Source: a bacterium
GTDB lineage: Bacteria > Planctomycetota > Planctomycetia > Planctomycetales > Planctomycetaceae
Direction: 5' to 3'
Assembly (NCBI GenBank): GCA_016124895.1
Contig: WGMU01000017.1
Location: 1-64,000, forward strand
Length of the DNA: 64,000 bases
Under the pieces are notes generated by a model. The model did no database searches and was not told the DNA's origin. It worked only from the letters and a program-made list of their open reading frames with translations. This document shows, piece by piece, positions 46,719 to 56,819 of this stretch. Every line of letters begins with the position of its first letter. Position 1 is the first letter of the stretch. A program made the position numbers and the translations under genes.

Positions 46719-47888
46719 CTACTGCCCGGCCCGCGTCTGTTCGAGAAATGGTTCGATCATCCGCTGCAGTGGTTCAATTTCGAGCAGGAAGGCGTCGTGC
46801 CCTTTCGAACTTTCCAGTTCGACAAACGTGACATCCTTACGCCGATTGAGCAGTGCCGACACCAGCTCCCGTGACTGCGTTGTCGGGAACAGCCAGTCGC
46901 TCGTGTAAGACGACAGCAGGAAGCGGGCGTTGGTCCGGCCCAGCGCCTGTTCCAGAGATCCGTACGTTTCGGCCAGATCGAAATAGTCCATCGCGTGTGT
47001 CAGACACAGGTAACTGTTTGCGTCGAACCGTTCGACAAACCGCTTCCCCTGATAATGCAGGTAACTGCCGACCTGAAACTCAGTTTCCTTTTCGAGGTTG
47101 TACTGCAGCCGGTCGCCCTGCTGCAGGCGACGTCCGAACTTGTCCTCAAACGAGACCTCGGACAGGTACGTGATGTGCGCGACCATGCGTGCGAGCGCCA
47201 AACCGTAACGCGGTCCTTCCGGCTCGCCGTAATACTCGCCGTTCTTGAACATCGGGTCGGACAGAATCGCTCGCCGGCCGACGACGTTGAACGCGATCCC
47301 CTGAGCCGAAAGCCTTGCCGCCGAAGCGAGACAGACCGCCGCTCGAATCTGATCGGGAAACCTCGCCACCCATTCGAGCACCTGCATCCCGCCGAGGCTG
47401 CCGCCAACGACAGCCAGCAGCCGATCAACGCCCAGGTGGCGGACCAGTTCTGAGTGAACGGCAACCATGTCGCCGACGGTGATGAACGGAAAATGCAGAC
47501 CGTACGGCTTGCCCGTGGCGGGATCGACACTCATTGGCCCGGTCGTGCCCTTGCAGCCGGCGAGTACGTTGGCACAGATCACGAAATAGCGATTCGTGTC
47601 GAGCCCCTTGCCCGGTCCGACGAAGTCTTCCCACCAGCCAGGCTTGCGGTCTTTCGCGTCGTGCCAGCCGGCCACGTGCGCATCGCCCGTCAGCGCATGA
47701 CAGACAAAGATCGCGTTGTCTTTTTCCGGCGACAGCTCACCGTAAGTTTCATACGCGACGGTGATCGGGCCGAGCTTCGCTCCACTTTCAAGCACCAGCT
47801 CATTGGGCGACTCAAACAGCGTCGCGAATTGTGTTTCGACAAACCCGACCGAATGATCAGGATCGAACGATGGCTGCTCATCCGTCAT
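46719..47888 (-). CDS. metX: homoserine O-acyltransferase MetX
   Basis: A 389-residue alpha/beta-hydrolase that acylates homoserine in methionine synthesis. Signs are VAYETYGELSPEKDNAIFVC, HALTGDAHVAGW, GCKGTTGPMSVDPATGKPYG, the nucleophile in VVGGSLGGMQVLEWV, and the late Asp and His of the triad in TSDWLFPTTQSREL and SSKGHDAFLLE. Acetyl or succinyl donor cannot be told from sequence alone. The ATG at 47888 was chosen; a longer in-frame start exists at 47915. A hairpin lies 48 bases upstream. Confidence 0.93.
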   Translation of the reverse strand: MTDEQPSFDPDHSVGFVETQFATLFESPNELVLESGAKLGPITVAYETYGELSPEKDNAIFVCHALTGDAHVAGWHDAKDRKPGWWEDFVGPGKGLDTNRYFVICANVLAGCKGTTGPMSVDPATGKPYGLHFPFITVGDMVAVHSELVRHLGVDRLLAVVGGSLGGMQVLEWVARFPDQIRAAVCLASAARLSAQGIAFNVVGRRAILSDPMFKNGEYYGEPEGPRYGLALARMVAHITYLSEVSFEDKFGRRLQQGDRLQYNLEKETEFQVGSYLHYQGKRFVERFDANSYLCLTHAMDYFDLAETYGSLEQALGRTNARFLLSSYTSDWLFPTTQSRELVSALLNRRKDVTFVELESSKGHDAFLLEIEPLQRMIEPFLEQTRAGQ

Positions 47889-47935
47889 GTCCGCTCTCTG
47901 CAGGCGACGATCCACGTCACTGATGCTGTTCCCGC

Positions 47936-47959
47936 CGCGTCCTCAGCGGTGAGGACGCG
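47936..47959. promoter_or_regulatory. 10-bp perfect hairpin between SDR and metX
   Basis: CGCGTCCTCA (47936-47945) pairs exactly with TGAGGACGCG (47950-47959) around a four-base loop. On the minus strand it lies 40 bases after the SDR stop and 48 before the metX start. There is no T-run, so it is either a weak terminator of the SDR transcript or a leader element of metX. No SAM riboswitch pattern was found. Confidence 0.5.
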
Positions 47960-47998
47960 ATCCGAAGCGGCGGAGAATAGCAGAGAGGCGGACCGGAA

Positions 47999-48859
47999 TC
48001 AGCCAGCCGCGCGAACGACTTCCGGAGCACCAGGCGGCGTCTGCGGCAGCCCACCGTGCCCCTGCCAGTTGTGCATACTCTGATAGACGCCAAGAAACGA
48101 AAGCAGCTTCCGGAACAGGAATCGCGGCCAGGTCGCCTTGGCCAGCGGCAGCAGTGAGACCAGCGACGGAGCCAGGAACTGCTCACGCTTCTTCCGCACA
48201 CAGCGAACGATTTTTGCGGCCAGCCACTCTGGCGTCAGTAGCGGGACCAGCCACGGAGCTGTGACGCCATGAAACATCCCCGTCGAGATATAGCTCGGAC
48301 AGATCGACGTCACGGTCAGACTGTCTCGACCGGACAGCTTCAGCTCCTCGCGTAACGAATCAGTAAACCCCAGTGTCGCCCATTTACTGGCGGCATAACT
48401 GGCACCTTTCGGCAGTGCGATCAACGCCGAAGCACTGGCGATATTCACCAGTGCCGCCTCGTTGTGCGAGAGCAGATCGTGCAGAAACGTATGCGTCACG
48501 ATAATCGGGCCGTTCGCATTGACGTCGATCGTCGTGAGATGCTTCTCCAGCGGGATCTCCGCGAAATCGCCGCCACTGACGATGCCGGCATTGTTGACGA
48601 GCACGGCAATCTTCCCTCGTTCGCGCAGAATTCGTTCGCGCGCCAGACGGACGTCAGCCGGATCGGTCACATCCATCACGTACCCGACCACCTGCAGACC
48701 GTCTCTGGCAAGTTCCTGCACGGCGTGCGAAACACGATCGGGATCTCGATCTGAAATCAGCACACAGGCTCCTTCTTCAGCAAACTTCCGGGCTGTCTCC
48801 AGTCCCAGACCGTGTCCGGCGCCTGTAATCAGGACGAGTTTGTTTCTGAGAGTCTTCAT
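47999..48859 (-). CDS. short-chain dehydrogenase/reductase
   Basis: A 286-residue SDR. The NAD(P) loop is TGAGHGLGLE, then DVTDPADV, NNAGIVSGGDF and the catalytic Ser/Tyr/Lys in SASALIALPKGASYAASK. The C-terminal 60 residues with basic and hydrophobic stretches (FLAPSLVSLLPLAKATWPRF) suggest membrane association, as in retinol-type SDRs. It follows the aldehyde dehydrogenase-like gene by 86 bases and likely serves lipid or alcohol-aldehyde turnover with it. Confidence 0.9.
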   Translation of the reverse strand: MKTLRNKLVLITGAGHGLGLETARKFAEEGACVLISDRDPDRVSHAVQELARDGLQVVGYVMDVTDPADVRLARERILRERGKIAVLVNNAGIVSGGDFAEIPLEKHLTTIDVNANGPIIVTHTFLHDLLSHNEAALVNIASASALIALPKGASYAASKWATLGFTDSLREELKLSGRDSLTVTSICPSYISTGMFHGVTAPWLVPLLTPEWLAAKIVRCVRKKREQFLAPSLVSLLPLAKATWPRFLFRKLLSFLGVYQSMHNWQGHGGLPQTPPGAPEVVRAAG

Positions 48860-48945
48860 GGCTGAATCTCCGCGTTCTGGCGATCGCTGCAGTCTCCGGC
48901 TGAGCGGGCACCGATCAGATGGAACAGAGCGCCGTTTCTGTCAGG

Positions 48946-50871
48946 TCAAAGGTTCGACTGTTGAGGAGAGGTCAAGGCCCCGGCAATGGCACGCACTGCC
49001 AGGCGATTCATATTTGTCAGCGACGGACGTCGCATCAGCGAGAAGAGACTCCAGGCGACCGCTTCCGGCCGGCCATGTGCTGGATTCCAGACGGGTTTCG
49101 GCAGGACGACAAGCGGCGCATCGAGCACGGTTTTCTCAATACCGCTCAGCATCAGTGCGTTGTGGACCCAGCCGCAACCACTCTGAATATCATGCGCTGT
49201 TACGCTGGGATGGCCGCCCCAGGGAGGACTCATCAGCGCAAACGCCAGGCCGGCCCATTGATTCAGACTGACCACCCCATAGCGGAGTCGGTCGATACTC
49301 TCGTCGAGAACTCGACGCACGACGCTGTGACTGCGAGCTTCCCGCGGCACGCTCAACGTGCAGGCCAGCGTGCCCCACAGCCGCTGGTTGCAGAAGTCGG
49401 TCGCCTTTACGAGGAAATCCTCTGTCGACGTTGATTCGATCGGCACTTCCGACGCGACGCAGACGAACGCTTCGGACCGAAACAGTGGAACCCCGGACTG
49501 CGGCGCCACATTACGGAGCAGCGTCCACGGCAGCGTGTCCTGAGTTCCGTGCGTACCGGCTACGAAAACGGTCGACCCGTCGGCTGCTGTACTGCTGGCC
49601 GAACCCGATACGCCCGCGTGCGAACGCCCCAGCAGGGCTCGGGCTGCTTCCGGCGAGTGTCCGGAAAACTGTTCATATCGCTCTTTCGCTCCGGGGTAAT
49701 ACGCGACGCGCTGCGGAATTCGGGCAAGCTGTGCTTCGACAAGCTGCAGAAACTCTTCACGTTGCGGCCACTGTTTACAGGTCACAATGATCCGAGTCGC
49801 TACGCAGTTGAAACCAGCGTTATTGGTCAGTGAAGCAACGACACTCGCGGCCTGCGCTTTAAGCTGGATTCGCGAGTAGCGGCCCGGCACGACGACCCAC
49901 GGTGTCACGCTGCCGAGTTCGCTGCCGATTGGCTTCTTGAGAACGGGATCGTCCTCCGCAGTTCGCCTCTCGCGTTCTGGTCCGGACGGCCCCCAGACAA
50001 TCGTGTCGAACGTATGATTCGATCCAGTGATGTGAACGTCGCTCGTCCGTGTGTCATGAATCGCTGCCGCAGCGACATCCGACCCGCCATAACCGATACG
50101 CAGCAGATCGTTTTCGATCAACGGCCGGAACGCCCGCTCGAACACTGGTCCGAGATACGCGTTGACGGGGTTCATCTTCAGAAACACCGAACGCGACTCG
50201 TCACACAGTTTCGTCAGTGCGTCGGCAGCCGGAATGCCGGAGACATTGCCCGCACCGAGCACGACGGATGTCCCACGGACCGACGAACTGTCAAACGAAG
50301 CCGCCACATGATCACTCAGGTTGTCGAGCGTCACGTCCGACTGCATCCAGGTCGTCGCTCGAAATCCTACAAAGACGAGCGGATCAAACAGACCGCGGCA
50401 CGGCGTCACTGGAATGCCGATCCGGCCATCCGGTTTTCTCAGCAGCCGCCGCGGCAGTCGCGGTTTGCCAGACTGCTGAATGTCCAGCAAAGTGCTGCGG
50501 AAAAGCTGAAGCTGGCGCAGCACAGCAACCGGTCCGGCAAGAACTTCCTCAGCCCGAGCCGGACTGTCCGTCGGAATCCCTTTCGCCTCGCAAGCCACAT
50601 CGACCCAGTCCACCGCCGCCACCGCGACCCCCATGAGACATTGATCGAGCAGTTCGATCCGCTGCCGGATGCTCATCATCGAAAGCCGCTGCTGACCGGC
50701 AGACAGCCGCGTCAGGCACTCGTCGAGCGAACGACTGTCAGTGGTCTGCTCCACCCGGACGCCGCTCTGCGTTCCCGGACCGGACACGATCGCCGATCTG
50801 GCCGCTGAACCGCCCGGCCGGGGCAGTCGCGTGACACGTTCGGCAGACTGGGATACAGGACGGATCATCAT
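48946..50871 (-). CDS. aldehyde dehydrogenase superfamily protein with N-terminal extension
   Basis: A 641-residue protein, about 150 longer than typical aldehyde dehydrogenases. Family signs are SGIPAADALTKLCDESRSVF, VFLKMNPVNAYLGPVFERA, IGSELGSVTPWVVVPG (the general base Glu in ELG) and the catalytic Cys in NNAGFNCVATRI. The first 100 residues have low complexity and no known domain. It may oxidise fatty or aromatic aldehydes or reduce acyl-CoA, which fits the acyl-CoA ligase gene that ends 15 bases before it. GAGG precedes the start. Confidence 0.82.
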   Translation of the reverse strand: MMIRPVSQSAERVTRLPRPGGSAARSAIVSGPGTQSGVRVEQTTDSRSLDECLTRLSAGQQRLSMMSIRQRIELLDQCLMGVAVAAVDWVDVACEAKGIPTDSPARAEEVLAGPVAVLRQLQLFRSTLLDIQQSGKPRLPRRLLRKPDGRIGIPVTPCRGLFDPLVFVGFRATTWMQSDVTLDNLSDHVAASFDSSSVRGTSVVLGAGNVSGIPAADALTKLCDESRSVFLKMNPVNAYLGPVFERAFRPLIENDLLRIGYGGSDVAAAAIHDTRTSDVHITGSNHTFDTIVWGPSGPERERRTAEDDPVLKKPIGSELGSVTPWVVVPGRYSRIQLKAQAASVVASLTNNAGFNCVATRIIVTCKQWPQREEFLQLVEAQLARIPQRVAYYPGAKERYEQFSGHSPEAARALLGRSHAGVSGSASSTAADGSTVFVAGTHGTQDTLPWTLLRNVAPQSGVPLFRSEAFVCVASEVPIESTSTEDFLVKATDFCNQRLWGTLACTLSVPREARSHSVVRRVLDESIDRLRYGVVSLNQWAGLAFALMSPPWGGHPSVTAHDIQSGCGWVHNALMLSGIEKTVLDAPLVVLPKPVWNPAHGRPEAVAWSLFSLMRRPSLTNMNRLAVRAIAGALTSPQQSNL

Positions 50872-50886
50872 TCGCCTCAGTTTCTG

Positions 50887-52743
50887 TCAAATGGCCTCAT
50901 GCCGATCGGATTCGGCCGCGTTCTCGATCGAGACCACATTGTCGAAACTCTCAAACGGCAGGCTCTCGACCGGGCCTGTGCCGGCTGCCGTTTCTGTTTG
51001 GACAGGATCGCCAATGACTGTATCGGTCGCCGCGTCGGCTGTTGGCGAGCCGTTCTCCACTCGAAGCTTGCGACGCAGCACTTTCCCCAGAAAATTCCTC
51101 GGCAGGTCAGCCTCAATGACCTCGATCAGCCTCGGCCGCTTGTGTTTCGCCAGATGCTCTGAGAAATAAGCTCGGAACGCGCTCGTATCGAAGTTGTTTC
51201 GCGATTTGACACTGACGACCGCCTTGACCAGTTCGCCAGCGTGTTCATCCGGTTCACCGATCACGACGACGTCCCGCAGATTCTCATCCGGGTAGCTTCG
51301 CAGGACCGGCTCGACATCCGCCGGGTAGACATTGAACCCTGACGTAATAATCAGATCCTTTTTGCGGTCGACGATCCGGAAGAAGCCGTCGTCGTCACGC
51401 ATGCCCAGGTCGCCGGTGAACAGCCAGCCGTCGCGGATGACCTGCGAAGTTGCTTCCTCATTCTGCCAGTACCCGAGCATCACCTGTGGCCCCCGAACGA
51501 CCAGTTCGCCAACTTCACCTGACGGCAGTTCCCGCTCGCCCGTTTCCGCGTCGACAATCCGGACCTCGGTATCCGGCAGCGGCAGTCCGATTGTGCCGGG
51601 TCGATTCGTTCCATCGAGCGGCCCCGTGCAGATCACCGGACTGGCTTCCGACATTCCATAACCCTCGACGCATTCCGCGCCGGAGTAGCGAGTGAACTCG
51701 TCCATGATTTCCGGAATCAGCGGCGCTCCTCCCGAGATCACGTACCGCATCGCCTTGAACTTGATCGGGTGATCCGCCAGCAGATCGTTCAGCGCGGACA
51801 ACATGGCCGGGACCGCGGGAAAGATCGACGGCTGATGCTCTTCAATCAGCCGCAGAACCACCCGCGGAATGAATCGGTGGTGCATGATCAGCGTGGCTGC
51901 CATCGCGACGCCCGCCATGCCACACGTCGTCAGACCGTAACTGTGGAAGAACGGCAGCACGGTCAGCATCTTCTCGCGAGCCTCAAATGCACCGGCCCAG
52001 TGAAACACCTGCCAGGCGTTCGCGATCAGGTTGCGATGGCTCAGCGTGACAGCCTTCGGAGCCCCTGTCGTCCCACCGGTCGGCAGAATGTACGCGGCCT
52101 CGTCCAGCGACTGTGGACTAAGCGGCTGAAACCCCGCATCACTCGCCGCAACCTGATCAGCCAGTGAGTGGTGACTCGGATGGTCGGGCGCCGGCCAGAA
52201 ACCGTACCTCTGCAGCCGCGCGAATGCGTAACCGAGCCGCTTCCAGGCAGGCAGACGACCGCTCAGCGACGCAAAAAAAACATGCTGCGGCTGACAGGCG
52301 CCGCGGATGACCAGAGGCGCCAACAGATCGAGCGTGATCACGCAGCGACACGCGGTCAGCTTCATGAACGAGTTGATTTCCTCGCCGACCATCAGCGGAC
52401 TCATCGCCACGGCGACGCCACCGGCCATCCAGATCCCATTGATTACCGAGAGATACTCCGGCAGGTTCGGCAGCAGAATGCCAACACGGTCGCCGGGCTT
52501 AACTCCATAGCGAACGAGCATCGACGCCGTGCGACGGGCTTCCGCCGCCAGCTCGCTGTAGGTCAGCTTCTGACGGTAGTAATGACAGGCAATCCGGTCA
52601 CCGTGTCGAGTCGCCGTTCGGTCCAGCAGTCCCCACGCCGGCAGTTCCGGGTAGTCGAGCGTGTGCGGCACGATCTCCGGATAGTGATTCAGCCATGGCC
52701 GCGCAGCAGTCAGTTCGGGATTATTGCGAGTGACCTGTTTCAT
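50887..52743 (-). CDS. AMP-forming acyl-CoA ligase
   Basis: A 618-residue long-chain or medium-chain acyl-CoA synthetase. ATP loop: PTGGTTGAPKAVTLSHRN; then GYGMSEASPVICTGPLDGTN; TGDLGMRDDDGFFRIVDRKK and LIITSGFNVYPADVEPVLRS; the last catalytic lysine in NFLGKVLRRKL. It activates a carboxylic acid with ATP and CoA. The ATG at 52743 was preferred over a longer start at 52818. Together with the dehydrogenase and SDR genes downstream it may turn an alcohol or aldehyde into an acyl-CoA. Confidence 0.92.
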   Translation of the reverse strand: MKQVTRNNPELTAARPWLNHYPEIVPHTLDYPELPAWGLLDRTATRHGDRIACHYYRQKLTYSELAAEARRTASMLVRYGVKPGDRVGILLPNLPEYLSVINGIWMAGGVAVAMSPLMVGEEINSFMKLTACRCVITLDLLAPLVIRGACQPQHVFFASLSGRLPAWKRLGYAFARLQRYGFWPAPDHPSHHSLADQVAASDAGFQPLSPQSLDEAAYILPTGGTTGAPKAVTLSHRNLIANAWQVFHWAGAFEAREKMLTVLPFFHSYGLTTCGMAGVAMAATLIMHHRFIPRVVLRLIEEHQPSIFPAVPAMLSALNDLLADHPIKFKAMRYVISGGAPLIPEIMDEFTRYSGAECVEGYGMSEASPVICTGPLDGTNRPGTIGLPLPDTEVRIVDAETGERELPSGEVGELVVRGPQVMLGYWQNEEATSQVIRDGWLFTGDLGMRDDDGFFRIVDRKKDLIITSGFNVYPADVEPVLRSYPDENLRDVVVIGEPDEHAGELVKAVVSVKSRNNFDTSAFRAYFSEHLAKHKRPRLIEVIEADLPRNFLGKVLRRKLRVENGSPTADAATDTVIGDPVQTETAAGTGPVESLPFESFDNVVSIENAAESDRHEAI

Positions 52744-53158
52744 ACGGGAACCTCGCTCCGACGGCTGACGGTCAGAAGACCGCAGGGCCGTACAGAGAAA
52801 TGGGCTGGTGGGAATCACCAGAAGAAGTGAACGGCCCCGGCAATGCCGGTCACCGATTCGCAGCGTTGATCACAGAACGCGATCGTGAAGAAAGGAATTG
52901 CTCGAATCAGAAGCCGAGGAGAATCGTACGTCGCGTTCCGCCACTCCTCTCTGTTTTCTTTGAGTGTCAAGTGGTCCGTTTCCGGCGCTGAAAGAACTCA
53001 CTTCCAATACGTTCGGAAACGCCGATTTGTCACAGAAATCAAATTGCAGGACTCTGCTGATCTGACTGACGTTTCAGTCACAGTTTTCAAGCGGCGCCGA
53101 AACCTGGCAGAACCGGCGCCGCCCGGCCAGAGCGGCGCCGACACTCCAGGGGATACCC
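52744..53158. other. 415-base gap with clustered palindromes
   Basis: No convincing gene is seen. The 8-bp palindrome CGGCGCCG occurs at 53092-53099, 53114-53121 and 53133-53140, and the last two can pair into a hairpin; a second perfect hairpin TGACTGA-CGTT-TCAGTCA lies at 53063-53080. They follow the minus-strand fadJ stop at 53159 and probably end that transcript, separating the two acyl-CoA gene groups. Confidence 0.45.
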
Positions 53159-55354
53159 TTAAGACGCAAATCGACGCTTTGTCGCAACATCATCTGGTTC
53201 GTGATGTGTACCCGCAGTCTGACTTCCGAAGCTGCCTTCGTGAGCGAACGCCCGCAGCGAGTCACTCGGTGCCAGGTGCGGATGCGTTTGCGCCATCCGT
53301 TCAAGTGACTTGACGACAGTCTCCAGCCCGACGCTTTCCGCGTACCGCATCGGGCCACCGCGGAACGGAGCAAAGCCGGTTCCGAACACCATCGCGAGAT
53401 CGACGTCTTCAGACCGCCGGGCGATTCCTTCAGCAAGACAGCGAGCACCTTCATTCACAATCGGATAGACCAGACGCTCGATGATCTCCTGCTCGCCGAC
53501 GGCCGACCGAGAACCGCCCGCTTCACGCTGCAGTCGCGACACGATGCTGGCCACGTTGTTGTTCAGCGATTTCCCGTCAGCAGCCAGCAGCTTCGGTTTG
53601 CGTTCCGAGCCGCGAATTTCCTTCAGTGCGTCCCACAGCGGAGCGGGTTTCATTCGGTCGCCATAAGCTGTGTGCAGATTCTCTGCAACGTGCGCGGCCA
53701 CATCGAGCCCCACCAGATCGCTGAGCGCCAGCGGCCCCATCGGCATCCCGAAGTTGACCGCCGCCTTGTCCATCGCCAGCGGATTCGCCGACTCGACGAG
53801 CAGAAAACCGGCCTCGTTCATGTAGGGGCCAAGCAGCCGGTTGACGAGGAAACCGGCGCAGTCGCCTGCGACCACCGCTGTCTTCCCGAGCCGTTGAACG
53901 GTCGCGAACGCCTTCGCCAGAGCGATCGGGCTTGTCTGCGGAGTATGAATGATCTCGACCAGCGGCATCTGGTGCGGCGGATTGAAGAAGTGCAGTCCGA
54001 CCACGCGTTCCGGATGCGGCACGTCGCGAGCAATGTCCGAAACGAGCAGCGAACTGGTATTGGTCGCGAGGACCGTTTCGTCCGATGTCGCCTCCGCCAG
54101 TTCGCCAAAGACCTGCCGCTTGATGTCGATTTCTTCGAGTACGGCTTCGATGACGATGTCCGCGTGCTTCAGGCCGCGGTAGTCAACGGTCGGGCTGATC
54201 CGGTCGAAGATTGCCTCAGCCTGCCTCGGAGTCAGCCGTTTGCGTTTAACGTCTTTCTGCAGCAGGCCGCGAATCGTCTGCACTCCGCGGGCGACAAACT
54301 CCGGCTTGATATCCTTCAGCCGTGTCGCGATGCCTTTTCGAGCAAGCAGCAGCGCGATCCCCGCACCCATCGCTCCGGCCCCGAGTACCGCCGCCTGTTT
54401 CAGTTCCTTCGCATCGAACGTCGCCGTTAACTCCTGCGGCGGCTTCTTCGCATTCTCGCTCAGAAAAAAAAGCCGGATGCACTCACGCGTCACCGGGCTG
54501 CCCGCCAGCTTTGCAATCCCGTTTGATTCGAGACGGAATCGCTGCGACTCACCAGCCGAAACGCCGTTCTGCACGGTGTCAAGAATCTGCAACGGCGCCG
54601 GGTAATGACCGTGCGTCTTCTTCAGGACTTCCCGCCGCGCTTTGTTAATCGCGTACTTCTTTACAAGGCCGGAATTCTCGACCGCCCGCTGCCAGCCCGG
54701 CTTCTTCGACTTGCGGAACAACGACAGCGCCGAACCGCGTTCGAGGTGCGTCGCCATGACTCGGTTGCCGACGTCGACCAGCGCCTCGCGCGGCACCATC
54801 TCGTGAACGAGACCTTTCGAGCGAGCCCGGTAACCATTGAGCTGCTGTCCGGACAGGATGAGTGGCAGTGCCTCGATCAGCCCGATCAAACGCGGCAAGC
54901 GGACCGTCCCGCCCCAGCCGGGCAGCAGGCCGAGCTGCACTTCCGGAAGGCCAAGTTTCGTCTTCTCGTGATCGTCAGCAATCCGGTACGTGCAGGAGAG
55001 AGCGAATTCGAGCCCGCCGCCGAGACACGCTCCCGAGATGAGAGCGATCGCAGGCACACCAAGCTGCTCGACTTCCGCAAACACCGACTGTCCGAACTGT
55101 GAGACCTCTTCTGCCGCGGCGTACTCGGTCAAATCTTCGAACTCAGTGATATCCGCCCCGGCAATAAACACGCCCGGCTTCGCGCTCTGAAAGATCACGC
55201 CCCTGATCTGCGAGTTCGCTTTGACGGCCTCAACCAGTTCCCGCAGTTCCTCCATCGCCGCTCGCGAAAGCGCGTTGACCGGCCGGTCCTCGCAGTTGAT
55301 CGAAACCCGCAGGATGCCGTCTTCCGGCTCGCCGTAATGCCACATTACCGCCAT
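53159..55354 (-). CDS. fadJ: fatty-acid oxidation multifunctional enzyme (enoyl-CoA hydratase / 3-hydroxyacyl-CoA dehydrogenase)
   Basis: A 731-residue fusion. The hydratase half has [20 protein letters not shown] and [20 protein letters not shown] (oxyanion loop and catalytic Glu); the dehydrogenase half starts with [20 protein letters not shown], then [20 protein letters not shown] and [17 protein letters not shown] with the catalytic His. It would convert enoyl-CoA to 3-ketoacyl-CoA. FadB/FadJ cannot be told apart by sequence alone; FadJ is favoured by the length of the partner thiolase. It lies 86 bases after the thiolase gene. GGAGAG precedes the ATG. Confidence 0.92.
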   Translation of the reverse strand: MAVMWHYGEPEDGILRVSINCEDRPVNALSRAAMEELRELVEAVKANSQIRGVIFQSAKPGVFIAGADITEFEDLTEYAAAEEVSQFGQSVFAEVEQLGVPAIALISGACLGGGLEFALSCTYRIADDHEKTKLGLPEVQLGLLPGWGGTVRLPRLIGLIEALPLILSGQQLNGYRARSKGLVHEMVPREALVDVGNRVMATHLERGSALSLFRKSKKPGWQRAVENSGLVKKYAINKARREVLKKTHGHYPAPLQILDTVQNGVSAGESQRFRLESNGIAKLAGSPVTRECIRLFFLSENAKKPPQELTATFDAKELKQAAVLGAGAMGAGIALLLARKGIATRLKDIKPEFVARGVQTIRGLLQKDVKRKRLTPRQAEAIFDRISPTVDYRGLKHADIVIEAVLEEIDIKRQVFGELAEATSDETVLATNTSSLLVSDIARDVPHPERVVGLHFFNPPHQMPLVEIIHTPQTSPIALAKAFATVQRLGKTAVVAGDCAGFLVNRLLGPYMNEAGFLLVESANPLAMDKAAVNFGMPMGPLALSDLVGLDVAAHVAENLHTAYGDRMKPAPLWDALKEIRGSERKPKLLAADGKSLNNNVASIVSRLQREAGGSRSAVGEQEIIERLVYPIVNEGARCLAEGIARRSEDVDLAMVFGTGFAPFRGGPMRYAESVGLETVVKSLERMAQTHPHLAPSDSLRAFAHEGSFGSQTAGTHHEPDDVATKRRFAS

Positions 55355-55440
55355 TTCACTCTCCGTCGGTTGTCTGCGACGTCCGCTGTCCTGAACTCAG
55401 ACTCAAATCTTCGATCTCAAATCACCATTCCACCCGACAA

Positions 55441-56730
55441 TCACGCAGCCATCCGCTCGACCAGAACTGCTCCGCCCTGACCGCCACCGATGCACAGCGT
55501 CGCCAGACCAACTTCTTTGTCGCGCTGCCTTAATTCTCCAAGCAGAGTCAGAATGAGCCGCGCTCCTGTCGCTCCAACCGGATGCCCGATCGCGATTGCT
55601 CCGCCGTTGACGTTTAGTTTCTCATCGTCAATCGCCTTCAGTCGAACCGTCGCGTCGCAGTTCGAGCAGTCATTCGGAGGCGAGTCAAACGCCCGCTGAC
55701 AGGCCAGCACTTGAGCTGCGAAGGCTTCGTTCAGCTCGACGAGGTCGACGTCACTCATCGTCATTCCGGCTGCGTGCAGCGCTTTTGCCGATGAGTAAAC
55801 CGGCCCAAGACCCATGCGTGCCGGATCGCAGCCGGCAAACGCCGACGCCCGAATTCGCCCGATCGGCTGCAGCCCCAGCGAAGCGGCAAAGTCCTCGTCC
55901 ATCAGCAGCAGAGCGACGGCCCCGTCGGTAATCCCACACGAATTGCCGACCGTGACCGAACCCCACTGACGATCGAAGTACGGCTTCATCTTCGCCAGGG
56001 CTTCGAGACTCTGCCCTTCGCGCGGCCCGATGTCCGCACAGATCGCCTCACTTTTCGGTTGCGGATAGACGGTCATCGTTTCGTCGGACAGCCGCCCCGC
56101 CTGCCAGGCAGCCACAGCTTTCTGGTGACTCTGCAGAGCAAACGCATCCTGCTCCTCGCGTGAAACGCCGTACTCACGAGCAAGTTTCTCTGCCGTATCA
56201 CCCATCATCAGGCCGGACACTGGATCCGTCAGGCCCAGCTTGATCCCGATCAACGGAGCAAAATCAGCCGGTCGAAATCTGAGAATGCCTGACAGCTTCT
56301 GCCCGATGGACTTCGCTTTCGAGAGTTGCAGCAGCTTGTCACCGAACCGCTTCCTGAACAGCAGAGGCACGTTGCTCATCGAGTCGACACCGACCGCGAC
56401 AATTGACTTCGCAATTCCCGTCTCAATCTTCATCGCCGCCTGAGTGACCGCCTCCATTCCGCTTGCGCAGTTCCGGTTCACAGTGTGAGCAATCCGGTCA
56501 TTCGGGATTCCCGCCCGCAGCGAGATCACTCGCGCGACATTAGCGGCGTCGACGGGCGAAGCCACGTTCCCGCAGATCAGTTCGTCAATCTGGTCCGGCA
56601 GAACCTCGGTTCGATACAGCAGTTCCTGAACCACCAGCCGGCCGAGTTCGGGCGCCGGCATCTCTTTCAGTTCGGCCGCCGCTTTGACAAACGGCGTCCG
56701 AACTCCCGCAATGATGACCGCTCGCCCCAT
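55441..56730 (-). CDS. fadI: acetyl-CoA acyltransferase (thiolase)
   Basis: A 429-residue thiolase. The acyl-enzyme Cys is in NRNCASGMEAVTQAAMKIET, the second active-site His in AIGHPVGATGARLI, and the last Cys in CIGGGQGGAVLVE. Length is close to FadI (about 436) rather than FadA (about 387). It cuts 3-ketoacyl-CoA, feeding from the FadJ-type enzyme. The ATG at 56730 has AGGAG eight bases upstream. It forms a group with the ligase before it and fadJ after it. Confidence 0.92.
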   Translation of the reverse strand: MGRAVIIAGVRTPFVKAAAELKEMPAPELGRLVVQELLYRTEVLPDQIDELICGNVASPVDAANVARVISLRAGIPNDRIAHTVNRNCASGMEAVTQAAMKIETGIAKSIVAVGVDSMSNVPLLFRKRFGDKLLQLSKAKSIGQKLSGILRFRPADFAPLIGIKLGLTDPVSGLMMGDTAEKLAREYGVSREEQDAFALQSHQKAVAAWQAGRLSDETMTVYPQPKSEAICADIGPREGQSLEALAKMKPYFDRQWGSVTVGNSCGITDGAVALLLMDEDFAASLGLQPIGRIRASAFAGCDPARMGLGPVYSSAKALHAAGMTMSDVDLVELNEAFAAQVLACQRAFDSPPNDCSNCDATVRLKAIDDEKLNVNGGAIAIGHPVGATGARLILTLLGELRQRDKEVGLATLCIGGGQGGAVLVERMAA

Positions 56731-56819
56731 TTTCTGACTCCTGCTTTTCTCGACTCTCAAATCTCCGAAGGCCAGCAACTCGTACGACAGACTCCGCTAG
56801 GTCGCCGGAACTGATCCGC

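Noticed and set aside
47889-47998. SAM riboswitch ahead of metX
   Set aside because: Only a single 10-bp hairpin is present; the multi-helix core of known SAM riboswitches is not seen.
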